64,000 nt of DNA from contig JACPQR010000080.1 in assembly GCA_016190375.1 (NCBI GenBank), forward strand, positions 39,740 to 103,739, in the 5' to 3' direction. Under the pieces are notes generated by a model that saw only the letters and a list, made by a program, of their open reading frames with translations, was not told the DNA's origin and made no database searches. Each line of letters starts with the position of its first letter. Within the stretch, counting starts at the first letter, position 1. Positions 27,901 through 33,873 of this stretch are shown here, in pieces. A program made the translations under genes and the position numbers. This DNA comes from Deltaproteobacteria bacterium. Its GTDB lineage: Bacteria; Myxococcota_A; Polyangia; JACPQR01.

Positions 27901-28676
27901 TATGGCCGAACGTACCGGTCGCGACGGCTGCTTCTCTATCTCTTCCAGACCTCACAGCGTCGCCTGGGCGCCGGCGCTCGAGCCTCCTGGTACTGGCCGA
28001 TCCTGGCGAGAGGGCACCCGAGGCGAGGCTCAACCTACGGGGGTACGGCGTGCCCGCACTCGAGAATCTCTCGAAGGAGGCGGCCGCTCGGGGCCCCGTC
28101 CGGCTGTTGGGGAGCGTCGGCGGACGCTTCGGCCGCGCGCTCCTCGGCGAGCGGGCGGTCGTCCGAGACAGCCCGGCGAGCGCTCGCGACGTCCTCGCCG
28201 AGGCTGGCGAGCACGAGGTCATCGTCTTGGTCGCCCACGGCGAGGTCGAGACCATCGAGACGGCCGCGGTTCTCTGCATCGACTCCGCCGGCAACGTCGA
28301 TCGCTTGGACGTGGCGACGATCGCGCAAGACCCGGACAGATTCGCCGGGGCCACGGTCCTGCTGCTGTCGTGTGACGGAGGCCGGGTCGGGGACTCGCTG
28401 GCGGACCCGGGCGGCGTCGCCGGCACGCTGGTCTCCGCCGGCGCACGCTGCGTCGTCGCGCCTCTCTGGCCGGTTCAGCTCGACGTCGCGGTACAGATCG
28501 GGCGGGCGGTGCTCGAAGGACTGGCCACCGGCCAGGAGCCCTTCGCAGTGCTCGCGAAGCTACAGGTCGTCGGGAAGGGCGACTCCCCGACTCTTGGCAG
28601 ACCGCCCCCATCGCTCTCGGAGCGTCAGGCTGCAGAGTCGCTTCAACGGCTGGCCTTCGTGACCTGGGTGGGCTGA
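21978..28676 (+). CDS. Giant helical-repeat (TPR-like) CHAT protease
   Basis: This is a 2232-residue protein from a GTG start, with no signal peptide or membrane segment, so it should be cytoplasmic. Residues ~30-1800 are almost wholly helical and repetitive (for example LWKVQADALCTRGG followed by AEKLLERSLKIRR; NLASSLMF), consistent with a very long TPR-like solenoid. The last ~400 residues form a CHAT caspase-like domain: strand EHEVIVLVAHGEVET with His2087, and ATVLLLSCDGGRVGDS with Cys2132 as the predicted dyad, then AGTLVSAGARCVVAPLWPV. TPR-CHAT proteins act as triggered proteases in defence, best known as Csx29 in type III-E CRISPR. The sigma and 505-aa genes convergent with it are candidate partners or substrates. 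It overlaps the 505-aa gene by 34 bp. Confidence 0.88.
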   Translation: MSSRDDLPRRQIAAGAAGWEDEHADHPLVRDLRASAMERGSAAPKTADLPPWFEDWARAVARAGEVHLARLAGLVLHQAKAPDPLLAAVLVLPAARASDLGILAEGLQSPEIVPLLEELIAAACVLPTAVADALVATALPRHVDQGQALPVLAQDVGALEGLETKPGGFVEHLTGMIRTLVRDRASDRAAERPRYERLQLAVRQAAARLAYVGLLGAEEVERAAGMVDVPELTVGLLELVLETEGLGPLESLVLALALRRAVEGTGHEEHWRAPLSKAASDAILALRSPALLALRLRLLDDIIAAVQPLMSLAELHFQRANTRRAVFHGDARETGLALADFHTSMRLARAEGDPGMCATATAAWVKTLVWIHAGADEHSPQPLAEAERAIGEALKLPLGPFEQAVLHQARGHAVRARSPEPAVSAFETALSLVPVESPLWTELAAEIVATLVRSCQGDEAVKRGLAFLEKASCGTSRVELGMLHLAVGEALLGSGHKGEARRHLEEGLALLRGRDDFNEALGRLHLARLGLATRDHDLAEEQLRFLRDHRGSLDPLTRRDVCLVEAATAGARGNADAQRAALQDALSLAFDDTTRARLCLELARADLAAGREADALDEILARATDLLADRELDAVLVDLLCNHDAPMSAATRDAIERWARRRGRPSVEARMYHRAGRPEAARSALRAALEGTLDDHERVSCTHQLVTMLDPESGEERRRLSAELERLLDTIADEPHVRLDLAAALLMDARGDPDVLGRARRHVLRGLDGTQDRRAREYGHRTLGRIVVELVRASLPESSDAQADLASWLLGELALPAPEAAGLRLAAAHLLLLPGPIVHPNALNVARRLVEEAMSSAADGEGATRLDERLQWIDRCLESGTRVLPVPAGAAGPLDHVCSWLVALVHAKRASVGPEDLREGVASLRSALRSRSDVADRVLATLLPLQHRLATAPRRELLDAMYDTVQSLSGSGGDAWPALRRAIEAVSRKHRHPTLALVASATRRWGGCAPRAGKEHRPNLPGKAHGTVQIGSRQRALECFERGVGLMQSLQADPAAPDAPDRIGESREMLEEAVRIARKKKIPELFDFIVSYGNAWKTEPGEDIDRALRIYESAAKVDAVPEKRARLWKVQADALCTRGGPDDIRRAEKLLERSLKIRRGWLRAETLVSAARVAYAHPDLGAVEREKRAAQHLMDAVRADRGHAEQMLTMLLHRLAAWQHRRPDDPGPEQLREELETIYPERAAEIGAPVALATEREVEVARRVLTHPAPRAFFGVRRRLMSEGDRSFDSFGLLDRFGPAARARIEDQARRDSLLRRPDDAEALLATLGEVADDAARPGVLAARVWLLAHLARLGRRRGAEVRAATTEAVDALQSVDDVLVRSTLLREIAVVWSPDDHADDPLRDFALAVELLRRCVALEGGEERATGDTLVYLARALRYSPAGDIRQNLRDARRVYEVRLRRGRASDDPDVIATLAHNLSEVESQMGTGGRLERLLSSEARLREALGTARLPHKKAQFAANLAWEQTQTGALIGGSEGKDWLERALATFSEVDVALLEDHARRNVEGNRTVCEAALARMTGGREAELAVYRRRVDALAADAAPCSLASAKHNLASSLMFGGDVTGEQLAEGLCLSREAAAVRTIEADARHHWETAINAGRALLGALQAARFDLLPLPPSVAAEEARSWLRRAVEAARVLGPGEEMTDAALALCELALGTASTPGIIERSEEAWTVVREAAAYLLLDGESREREAWTALHVASVLAHRLAERALAVPIPGLAFVLQGESADLVARWMGRSHEPARRPLRARLSRPGAVSAGLWETWRAAISSADQRQIADVLDRVRDVAPNFLVGDAASDSTWVWLEARPGSVAIALLLGEPVCLALLMQADGTGRRRTWVLGLELPPPPVSPAALADLMRGLVPRRDVGAALDAVTDWLRTNMVTPVERFLGGPPTAVLWSPGPGLRLVAPGAIWPNVPVATAASLSLPDLTASPGRRRSSLLVLADPGERAPEARLNLRGYGVPALENLSKEAAARGPVRLLGSVGGRFGRALLGERAVVRDSPASARDVLAEAGEHEVIVLVAHGEVETIETAAVLCIDSAGNVDRLDVATIAQDPDRFAGATVLLLSCDGGRVGDSLADPGGVAGTLVSAGARCVVAPLWPVQLDVAVQIGRAVLEGLATGQEPFAVLAKLQVVGKGDSPTLGRPPPSLSERQAAESLQRLAFVTWVG

Positions 28677-30160
28677 AGCTCCCGCATCCCGACGAAGACG
28701 TCATCCCTCTCGGCGGCGTTGGCCAGGACAGCATTCAGCCCCGCGCCGAGAATCGGGCGCAAGCCCGCGACCAGGATGACCAGCACGCCCTCGTCCTCCG
28801 GGTCCATTTGCCAGAGGTCGCCGTCGCACCCCGTGAAGTGCTTCGAAACCTCGTGGCCGTCCGGGTTATCGTCATCGGCAACGAAGACCCTGCAGAACCC
28901 AGGCGCGTTCGGAGCCGGCAGGCCACGCACCTCCATCGGCTGGGCCGAGGGCGCGGACGCACCCATCACCGGGGCCGGCCGGGCAACTCTCAACCCATCC
29001 AGAGTGGCTCGCACCCACTCGGCCACGGAGGTGGAAGCACCCTTGGCCAGCGTCGCAGGACGCGCCCGCCATTGGCGCCACCTCGGTTCGGCCGGGATGA
29101 TCGAGTCGACCAGCCGCGCTGCGGGCCGTACGGCCGGCTCGGCTTCCCGCATCATCGCTCCAACGACTGCATCCTCTACCGCTGTCCACAGCCGGAGCAC
29201 CGGGTTCTGCGAGCCGCCAAACGCCTGGCATCGCATGGCCGCACGGTCGGCGAGGTGGCTCCATTCCACCGGCAGCCACGCGATCATTGGCTCGACGTCG
29301 GCACAGAAGGCGTCGGCCTGGGCCGCGGCCTGGACTGCGCCCGCTACGGCTAGGAGCTCCTCGGACGCGGCGAGGACTGCCTCCGCGTCCTCAGGGCGGC
29401 TGGCCTTCAGCGCGCTTGCCAGGCGCCGCAGGCAGCCTTCCCAGTCGAGCGAGTGCCGAAGCTCGTCCATGACATACCCGTCGACCGCGGCGAGAACGCT
29501 CTCAGCCGCGGGAAGGCCTGCACGGACCTCCGCGTGGTCCGTCAAGAGTCGCCCGTACCCGACCGCGGACGCCAGCCACCACACGTCCTTCGGGGAGCGG
29601 GGCGTGACGGCAGAGACCAGCCGCAGGTTCTCGGCGGTGGCTCGCACCAGGCTCTCGACTTCCATGCCGGTCTCCTTGCGGAAGTACCCCACGGCGTGGC
29701 GCCGGAGGTCGGCCTCATCCCACTCGACGCCTTGGGTCGGCGGATGCGGACGAAAGGCCGTGACGACCCAGCTCGGCAGCTCGAGCTGGACCACGATGAG
29801 GACGGACTGGGGCGTCAGCGCCAGGTGTCGATGCCGACCGTCCATGCCCGGGGTCCAGATGGTCCCCAACGAGGCCATCTCTGCAGCGTACGCCGGGCCG
29901 TAGATCGCGTCGTGGTGGCTCACGAGGAGGTTCCGCGCCCGGTGCCACCGGACACGGTCGATCTGCGGCAACTCGTAGTGCTCGGCCCGCACAACTCCCA
30001 CGACAGCCTCGGTCTCTCCACGCATGGGGCCGATTTCGCCCTCACAGATCCGCTCCCAGTGCTCGCCCATGTCGTAGAAGTGCCGCCACACCTTCGCCGG
30101 GCGCAGCTTGAGCGGCATGAGCTCGATTGGGCCGAGGGCGGGGTGCTTCCAGGCGGCCAT
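28643..30160 (-). CDS. 505-aa protein of unknown function, sigma-factor operon
   Basis: The start at 30160 is fixed by overlap: its ATG shares one base with the sigma-factor stop codon (TGATG), so the two are translationally coupled. There is no signal peptide or membrane helix. The N-terminal ~210 residues mix strands and helices (LALTPQSVLIVVQLELPSWV, RRHAVGYFRKETGMEVE); the middle (~220-390) is helical. A Pro- and Ala-rich linker near residues 395-425 leads to a compact acidic C-terminal domain (FCRVFVADDDNPDG, EDEGVLVILVAGL). I do not recognise a family. Coupling to a sigma factor and convergence with a CHAT protease make it a candidate anti-sigma regulator or protease substrate, similar in layout to Csx30. 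That is inference. Confidence 0.7.
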   Translation of the reverse strand: MAAWKHPALGPIELMPLKLRPAKVWRHFYDMGEHWERICEGEIGPMRGETEAVVGVVRAEHYELPQIDRVRWHRARNLLVSHHDAIYGPAYAAEMASLGTIWTPGMDGRHRHLALTPQSVLIVVQLELPSWVVTAFRPHPPTQGVEWDEADLRRHAVGYFRKETGMEVESLVRATAENLRLVSAVTPRSPKDVWWLASAVGYGRLLTDHAEVRAGLPAAESVLAAVDGYVMDELRHSLDWEGCLRRLASALKASRPEDAEAVLAASEELLAVAGAVQAAAQADAFCADVEPMIAWLPVEWSHLADRAAMRCQAFGGSQNPVLRLWTAVEDAVVGAMMREAEPAVRPAARLVDSIIPAEPRWRQWRARPATLAKGASTSVAEWVRATLDGLRVARPAPVMGASAPSAQPMEVRGLPAPNAPGFCRVFVADDDNPDGHEVSKHFTGCDGDLWQMDPEDEGVLVILVAGLRPILGAGLNAVLANAAERDDVFVGMRELQPTQVTKASR

Positions 30161-30849
30161 CACCGCACCTCCCGGAGCAGCTCGCGCAGCTTCTCGCGGG
30201 CGCGGGCCCGGCGGCGGCGGAAGCGCTCCATCCGTTTGCGGCGAGCCTGCGGGTCCTGAGGGTCGTCGTCCCCGAGATCGAAGACGCGGGTGAGCGCGTG
30301 CATGTCCTCGGCCGACGCCACCGCGCGTCGGACTTCCAACGGACTCGTCCCGCCGCAGTCGGACAACCAGCGCACCTCTTCGTCGTCCAGCCACTCCGGC
30401 GCGTCGTCGAGCTTCAGAGCGATGCGGTCCGCGATCTCGAGCTGCCCGATGGCGGCGCGGATTAGCTGTGCTTCCTCCTCGCGCGACGCCACGTCTGCGG
30501 GCGATTCGTCGCTGTCGGCGGGCGGCTCCCACCCAGCCGGCGCATCCTCGATCGAGCTCTCCCGTCGTCGCCGCCACGCCATGTGGAGGTCGATGCAGCA
30601 GTTTCGGAACGCCTGCGCCACGTACCCGCGCGGCTTGTCGAGCGGGGCCGGCAAGGGCTTCTCCAGCAGCTTTACGAGGAAGCTGCGCAGGGCATCTTCG
30701 ACAAGGTCCTGAGGCCAGGTCCGGCGGACCAGACCGGGAACCATCAACCTGAGCTCGCCCTCCAGGAACGCGAGCGCGGTCCTGCCGGCCTCTCGGTCGC
30801 GCGACTCGTGCCAGCGTCGCAGCTCTTCCTGCACGGTTGCCCAGGACAT
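30160..30849 (-). CDS. Sigma-70-like (ECF-type) sigma factor
   Basis: This is a 229-residue protein. Region 2 is seen at residues ~45-100: DLVEDALRSFLVKLLEK, then RGYVAQAFRNCCIDLHMAWR, the DNA-melting and -10 contact helices of ECF sigma factors. Region 4 spans ~128-225 with the pattern QLEIADRIALKLDDA, DDEEVRWLSDC, SPLEVRRAV and a long basic helix at the end (RRRRARAREKLRELLRE). The gap between the two regions is acidic. It is the first gene of a pair with the 505-aa gene (1-bp overlap). The kinase gene ends 125 bp upstream, so a longer transcript is possible. It should direct RNA polymerase to a small regulon; targets unknown. Confidence 0.78.
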   Translation of the reverse strand: MSWATVQEELRRWHESRDREAGRTALAFLEGELRLMVPGLVRRTWPQDLVEDALRSFLVKLLEKPLPAPLDKPRGYVAQAFRNCCIDLHMAWRRRRESSIEDAPAGWEPPADSDESPADVASREEEAQLIRAAIGQLEIADRIALKLDDAPEWLDDEEVRWLSDCGGTSPLEVRRAVASAEDMHALTRVFDLGDDDPQDPQARRKRMERFRRRRARAREKLRELLREVR

Positions 30850-30974
30850 GGTCCGCTCAGTTTCGGGTCAGCATGTAGATCGTCGAACTCATGCGCAAGG
30901 GGCAACGCTGCAACGCGCGCGGGCCGCGTCCGCCCGGGCCTTCATCTCCTCCCGGCTCCGGCCTGTGCAGACAC

Positions 30975-31856
30975 CTACTTCGCGGCGGCAGCGATGATCA
31001 GAGCCAGTACCCCGAACACAGCGCCAACCGCAAGGGCGTCTCGAACGGCGGTCGACGCTGATGCGTTTCCCGCTGGGCGCGGCGCGGGCACGGTCGACGG
31101 GCGGATGCGCTGCCTGATGGCCGCCGCAGCCTGCTCGGCTGTGGGGCGCTGGGTTGGGTCACGGCGCGTCATCGCGCCGATCCATGTCGACGTCCAGGCG
31201 TCGGCGTTCGGCTTGACCCTCCTCGGATCCAGGGGGCCGCCAGCAATGGCGGGACCCTTCCCCGTGACGAGGTGATACCAACTCGCGCCCGCCGAGTAGA
31301 CATCACAAGCGAAGGTGAAGTGCGCCGGATCGGCGGCCAGCAACTCCGGAGCCATGTAGGCGAACGTGCCCTGCGCCTTCCTCGTGAAGTTCCTCGTGAC
31401 GTGAGGGTTGTTCCCGAGCCCAAAATCGCCCACGACGGTCTCGCCCTTTTCAAGCACGAATAGATTCCCTGGCTTGATGTCGCGATGAAAACCGCCGTCC
31501 GCGTGAACGGCCGCCAGGGCCTCCATCACTCGAAGCATCGCAACGGCGACTTGCGGGGCCGAGAGCCGGCCGGCCCATTGCTCGAGGTTGCCCTTCGCAA
31601 GCGGCATCGTGAAGAAGGGACGCTTGGCCTCGAGGAACTTCTCGAGGACGGGAATGACCTGGCCAACGGCGGAGTACCGCTCGAGCTGCTTGACCTCGCG
31701 CACGAAGCGTTGACGCGTAGCGATCGTGACGGGGCCCTTCATCACCTTCGCGGCAACGTGAACGTCGGTCCGTCGATCCCGGACGAGCAGCACACGGCCG
31801 AAACCTCCCTGTCCGAGGAGCTTGACAACTTGGAAGCGGTCTTCCAGGCGAATCAC
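30975..31856 (-). CDS. Membrane-anchored Ser/Thr protein kinase
   Basis: The start is the GTG at 31856, which overlaps the TGA of the DUF5131 gene by 4 bp; longer translations run back into that gene. The 293-residue protein has a full kinase core: GQGGFGRV loop (15-22), ATP-binding Lys37 in AAKVM, catalytic HRDIKPGN with Asp126, DFGLG and the APE motif as MAPELL. A single C-terminal hydrophobic helix (AVGAVFGVLALIIAAAA) anchors it with the kinase in the cytoplasm. There is no extracellular sensor domain. Coupling to DUF5131 is unusual and suggests it belongs to the same defence or regulatory unit. It could also phosphorylate the sigma factor encoded next. Confidence 0.88.
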   Translation of the reverse strand: MIRLEDRFQVVKLLGQGGFGRVLLVRDRRTDVHVAAKVMKGPVTIATRQRFVREVKQLERYSAVGQVIPVLEKFLEAKRPFFTMPLAKGNLEQWAGRLSAPQVAVAMLRVMEALAAVHADGGFHRDIKPGNLFVLEKGETVVGDFGLGNNPHVTRNFTRKAQGTFAYMAPELLAADPAHFTFACDVYSAGASWYHLVTGKGPAIAGGPLDPRRVKPNADAWTSTWIGAMTRRDPTQRPTAEQAAAAIRQRIRPSTVPAPRPAGNASASTAVRDALAVGAVFGVLALIIAAAAK

Positions 31857-32659
31857 CAAGACGTTCCCCTTGCCGCGCGCGGTGCATCGGCGGACGTGTG
31901 AGGGCGCGGGCCCGCCACAGGCCGAGACTGCCCTCGGATCAGGGCGCCGCCGCTTCCCGGTACCTCGCTCCATTCCCTTCCGTCTATGGTGCGCCCCGCC
32001 GCCTTCTTGTTCGGCCCCCCCCACTGCTTGAAGAAGAACGGCACCCGCGCTGCCAGGCACTGCTCGCGGATCCCGCGGACCCACTCGGGCTTAATCGGGC
32101 GCGAACGGCGACCGCTCTCGCCGCCCACGATGACCCAGTGGATCCCGTCGAGCGGGAGCCGCGGCATCGGTCCGAGGACTGGCTCGAGGCTCAAGAAGCG
32201 GGTCTGGGCTGGGACCCCGCGAAGCGCAGCGATGCGAGTGTAGTAGCGGGCGTTCTCGATGCTGACCCCCATCCACACGTTCGGCGGCCATGGAAGCCGG
32301 CGCGCGAGCTTGGCGAGGCGCTCGTGTCGCTTGGTCAGGACCTGGAACTGGTGCTGGGGGCAGTCCACCATGACAGTGAAGACACGCTTCACGAACGCAT
32401 CGGGCACGTTCTCGTGGAAGAGGTCCGACACGCTGTTCACGAAGACCAGACGTCCCGCCCGCCAGCGTCGCGGCAGGTCGAGGGACTCGGGGACGAGCCG
32501 CAGGTCGAAGCCTCGCTCGAACGGGTGTCCCGGCACTCCGCGGAAGCGCTCGGCGAAAGTCTCGGCGTAGCAGTGCGCGCAGCCGGGCGAGACCTTCGAG
32601 CAGCCGCGGACCGGATTCCACGTCGCGTCGGTCCACTCGATCGCGCTGGGGTCGCTCAT
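31853..32659 (-). CDS. DUF5131 (phage Gp37/Gp68-like) three-Cys protein
   Basis: This 268-residue protein starts with MSDPSAIEWTDATWNPVRGC and has the three-Cys motif GCSKVSPGCAHC of the DUF5131/Gp37-Gp68 family, followed by DLFHENVP, WMGVSIEN and WVIVGGESG, all family landmarks. The Cys layout resembles radical-SAM-type cluster binding but with different spacing. Members usually sit next to TcmP, as here, where tcmP starts 59 bp away divergently. The pair is regarded as a predicted defence or DNA/RNA modification module, chemistry unknown. The C-terminal ~40 residues are Arg- and Pro-rich and overlap the kinase start. Its Shine-Dalgarno lies inside the intergenic inverted repeat. Confidence 0.87.
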   Translation of the reverse strand: MSDPSAIEWTDATWNPVRGCSKVSPGCAHCYAETFAERFRGVPGHPFERGFDLRLVPESLDLPRRWRAGRLVFVNSVSDLFHENVPDAFVKRVFTVMVDCPQHQFQVLTKRHERLAKLARRLPWPPNVWMGVSIENARYYTRIAALRGVPAQTRFLSLEPVLGPMPRLPLDGIHWVIVGGESGRRSRPIKPEWVRGIREQCLAARVPFFFKQWGGPNKKAAGRTIDGREWSEVPGSGGALIRGQSRPVAGPRPHTSADAPRAARGTSW

Positions 32660-32661
32660 GG

Positions 32662-32685
32662 CACCTGACTGAACAGGTGTATAGT
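32662..32685 (+). promoter_or_regulatory. Inverted repeat and -10 box between DUF5131 and tcmP
   Basis: In the 59-bp divergent gap CACCTG-ACTGAA-CAGGTG forms a perfect 6-bp inverted repeat (32662-32679). It is followed directly by TATAGT (32680-32685), a good -10 box for tcmP. On the other strand one arm (CAGGTG) doubles as the ribosome site of DUF5131. A repressor bound here could control both genes at once. Confidence 0.45.
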
Positions 32686-32718
32686 CCAGTCCGTCATCGA
32701 AGTCGAGGTGGGGACGAA

Positions 32719-33873
32719 ATGCCAAGCGTCATCCCGGAGGCCTACGAGAACCGCGAACAGTCCTTTCTGAAGCACCGCATCCTCGCCACGTACCTCCAGG
32801 CCTGGGGCCACAAGCTCGGGTCCCGGGCACGGTACGCATCTACAGACCTCTACTACGTCGACTGTTTCGCGGGCCCGTGGAAGGCGAAGGACGAGGACCT
32901 GAAGGACACATCGGTGTCGATCGGGCTGATGGCTCTCCGCGATGCCGTGGCGTTCTGGACCGCCCACGCGGGGCAGGCGCTTCGTGCGCACGCAGTCTTC
33001 GTCGAGAAGCACGCGCGGGCGTTCGCGCAGCTCGAGCGATTCCTCAGGGAGAACGTCATCGACGGGGTCGAGGCCACCGCCAAGCGCGGAACGTTCGAGG
33101 AGCATGCCTCGGCGATAGCCCGCCAACTGGGCGACGCGCCGGCGTTCATCTTCGTCGATCCGACGGGCTGGAAGGGTGCGGGAATGAGGCACATCGCTCA
33201 GCTCGCCAGCGCACGCCAGCGCGACGTTCTGGTCAACGTGATGTTCCATCACGTCAACCGGTTCAAGGACGACCCGAGGAAGTTCATCCGCGACCAGATG
33301 CGCGAGTTCTTTGGTCTCGGCGAGGCCGACCTCCCCATCGAGCTCGACGAGGAGGAGCTGATGTCGCTGTACCGCGAGAATCTGAGGCGGCGCTGCGGAC
33401 TGCTGTACGTTGCGGACCTCGCGGTGCCGCATCCCACTCGTTCACAGACCTTCTTCCGACTCGTCGTCGGCGGGCGTCATCCGGAGGTCGTCCGTCTCTT
33501 CCGCGACGTCGAGGCCAGGGTCTGCGGTGAGCTGGCGGGTGCCGTCCGCGAGGAGGCGAAGCGACGCAAGGGGCAGCGAGGGGGCCAGCTCGATCTCGGA
33601 CTTGCCATGCCGCTGCTCGTGGACCCCTCACACCAGGCGCGGCATCAGCAAGGCCTCGAGAATGCACGCCGTGACGTCCTGGTCGTCTTGGCGAAGGGGC
33701 CGAGACGCTTCGCAGACGTCTGGGGCAACGTGCTCCAGAGCAACCATGTGACCCGGGGCGATGTTGCGGAAATCGTGGTGAGGCTCGCCGTGGACGGTCA
33801 GGTGATCTGGCAGCACTCGGAGCGCCGTCGCGCTATCAAGGACAGCGACCTTCTGCGGCTCGGTGTTGCCTAG
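32719..33873 (+). CDS. tcmP: Three-Cys-motif partner protein TcmP
   Basis: This 384-residue protein from the ATG at 32719 carries the TcmP signature: YVDCFAGPWK near residue 50, VFVEKHARAF, an FVDPTGWKGAG block, NVMFHHVNRFKDD and a C-terminal winged-helix-like stretch (WGNVLQSNHVTRGDVAEIVV). The first motifs resemble a SAM-dependent methyltransferase fold. TcmP proteins are defined by standing next to a DUF5131 protein with the three-Cys motif, exactly as here. A role in mobile-element or phage defence is proposed for the pair but not shown. Its TAG stop overlaps the convergent BrxHI stop: both use the palindrome CTAG. Confidence 0.87.
   Translation: MPSVIPEAYENREQSFLKHRILATYLQAWGHKLGSRARYASTDLYYVDCFAGPWKAKDEDLKDTSVSIGLMALRDAVAFWTAHAGQALRAHAVFVEKHARAFAQLERFLRENVIDGVEATAKRGTFEEHASAIARQLGDAPAFIFVDPTGWKGAGMRHIAQLASARQRDVLVNVMFHHVNRFKDDPRKFIRDQMREFFGLGEADLPIELDEEELMSLYRENLRRRCGLLYVADLAVPHPTRSQTFFRLVVGGRHPEVVRLFRDVEARVCGELAGAVREEAKRRKGQRGGQLDLGLAMPLLVDPSHQARHQQGLENARRDVLVVLAKGPRRFADVWGNVLQSNHVTRGDVAEIVVRLAVDGQVIWQHSERRRAIKDSDLLRLGVA

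Noticed and set aside
21978..33873. Type III-E CRISPR locus
   Set aside because: TPR-CHAT and a sigma factor are present but no gRAMP (Cas7-11), Cas1/Cas2 or repeat array is found here.
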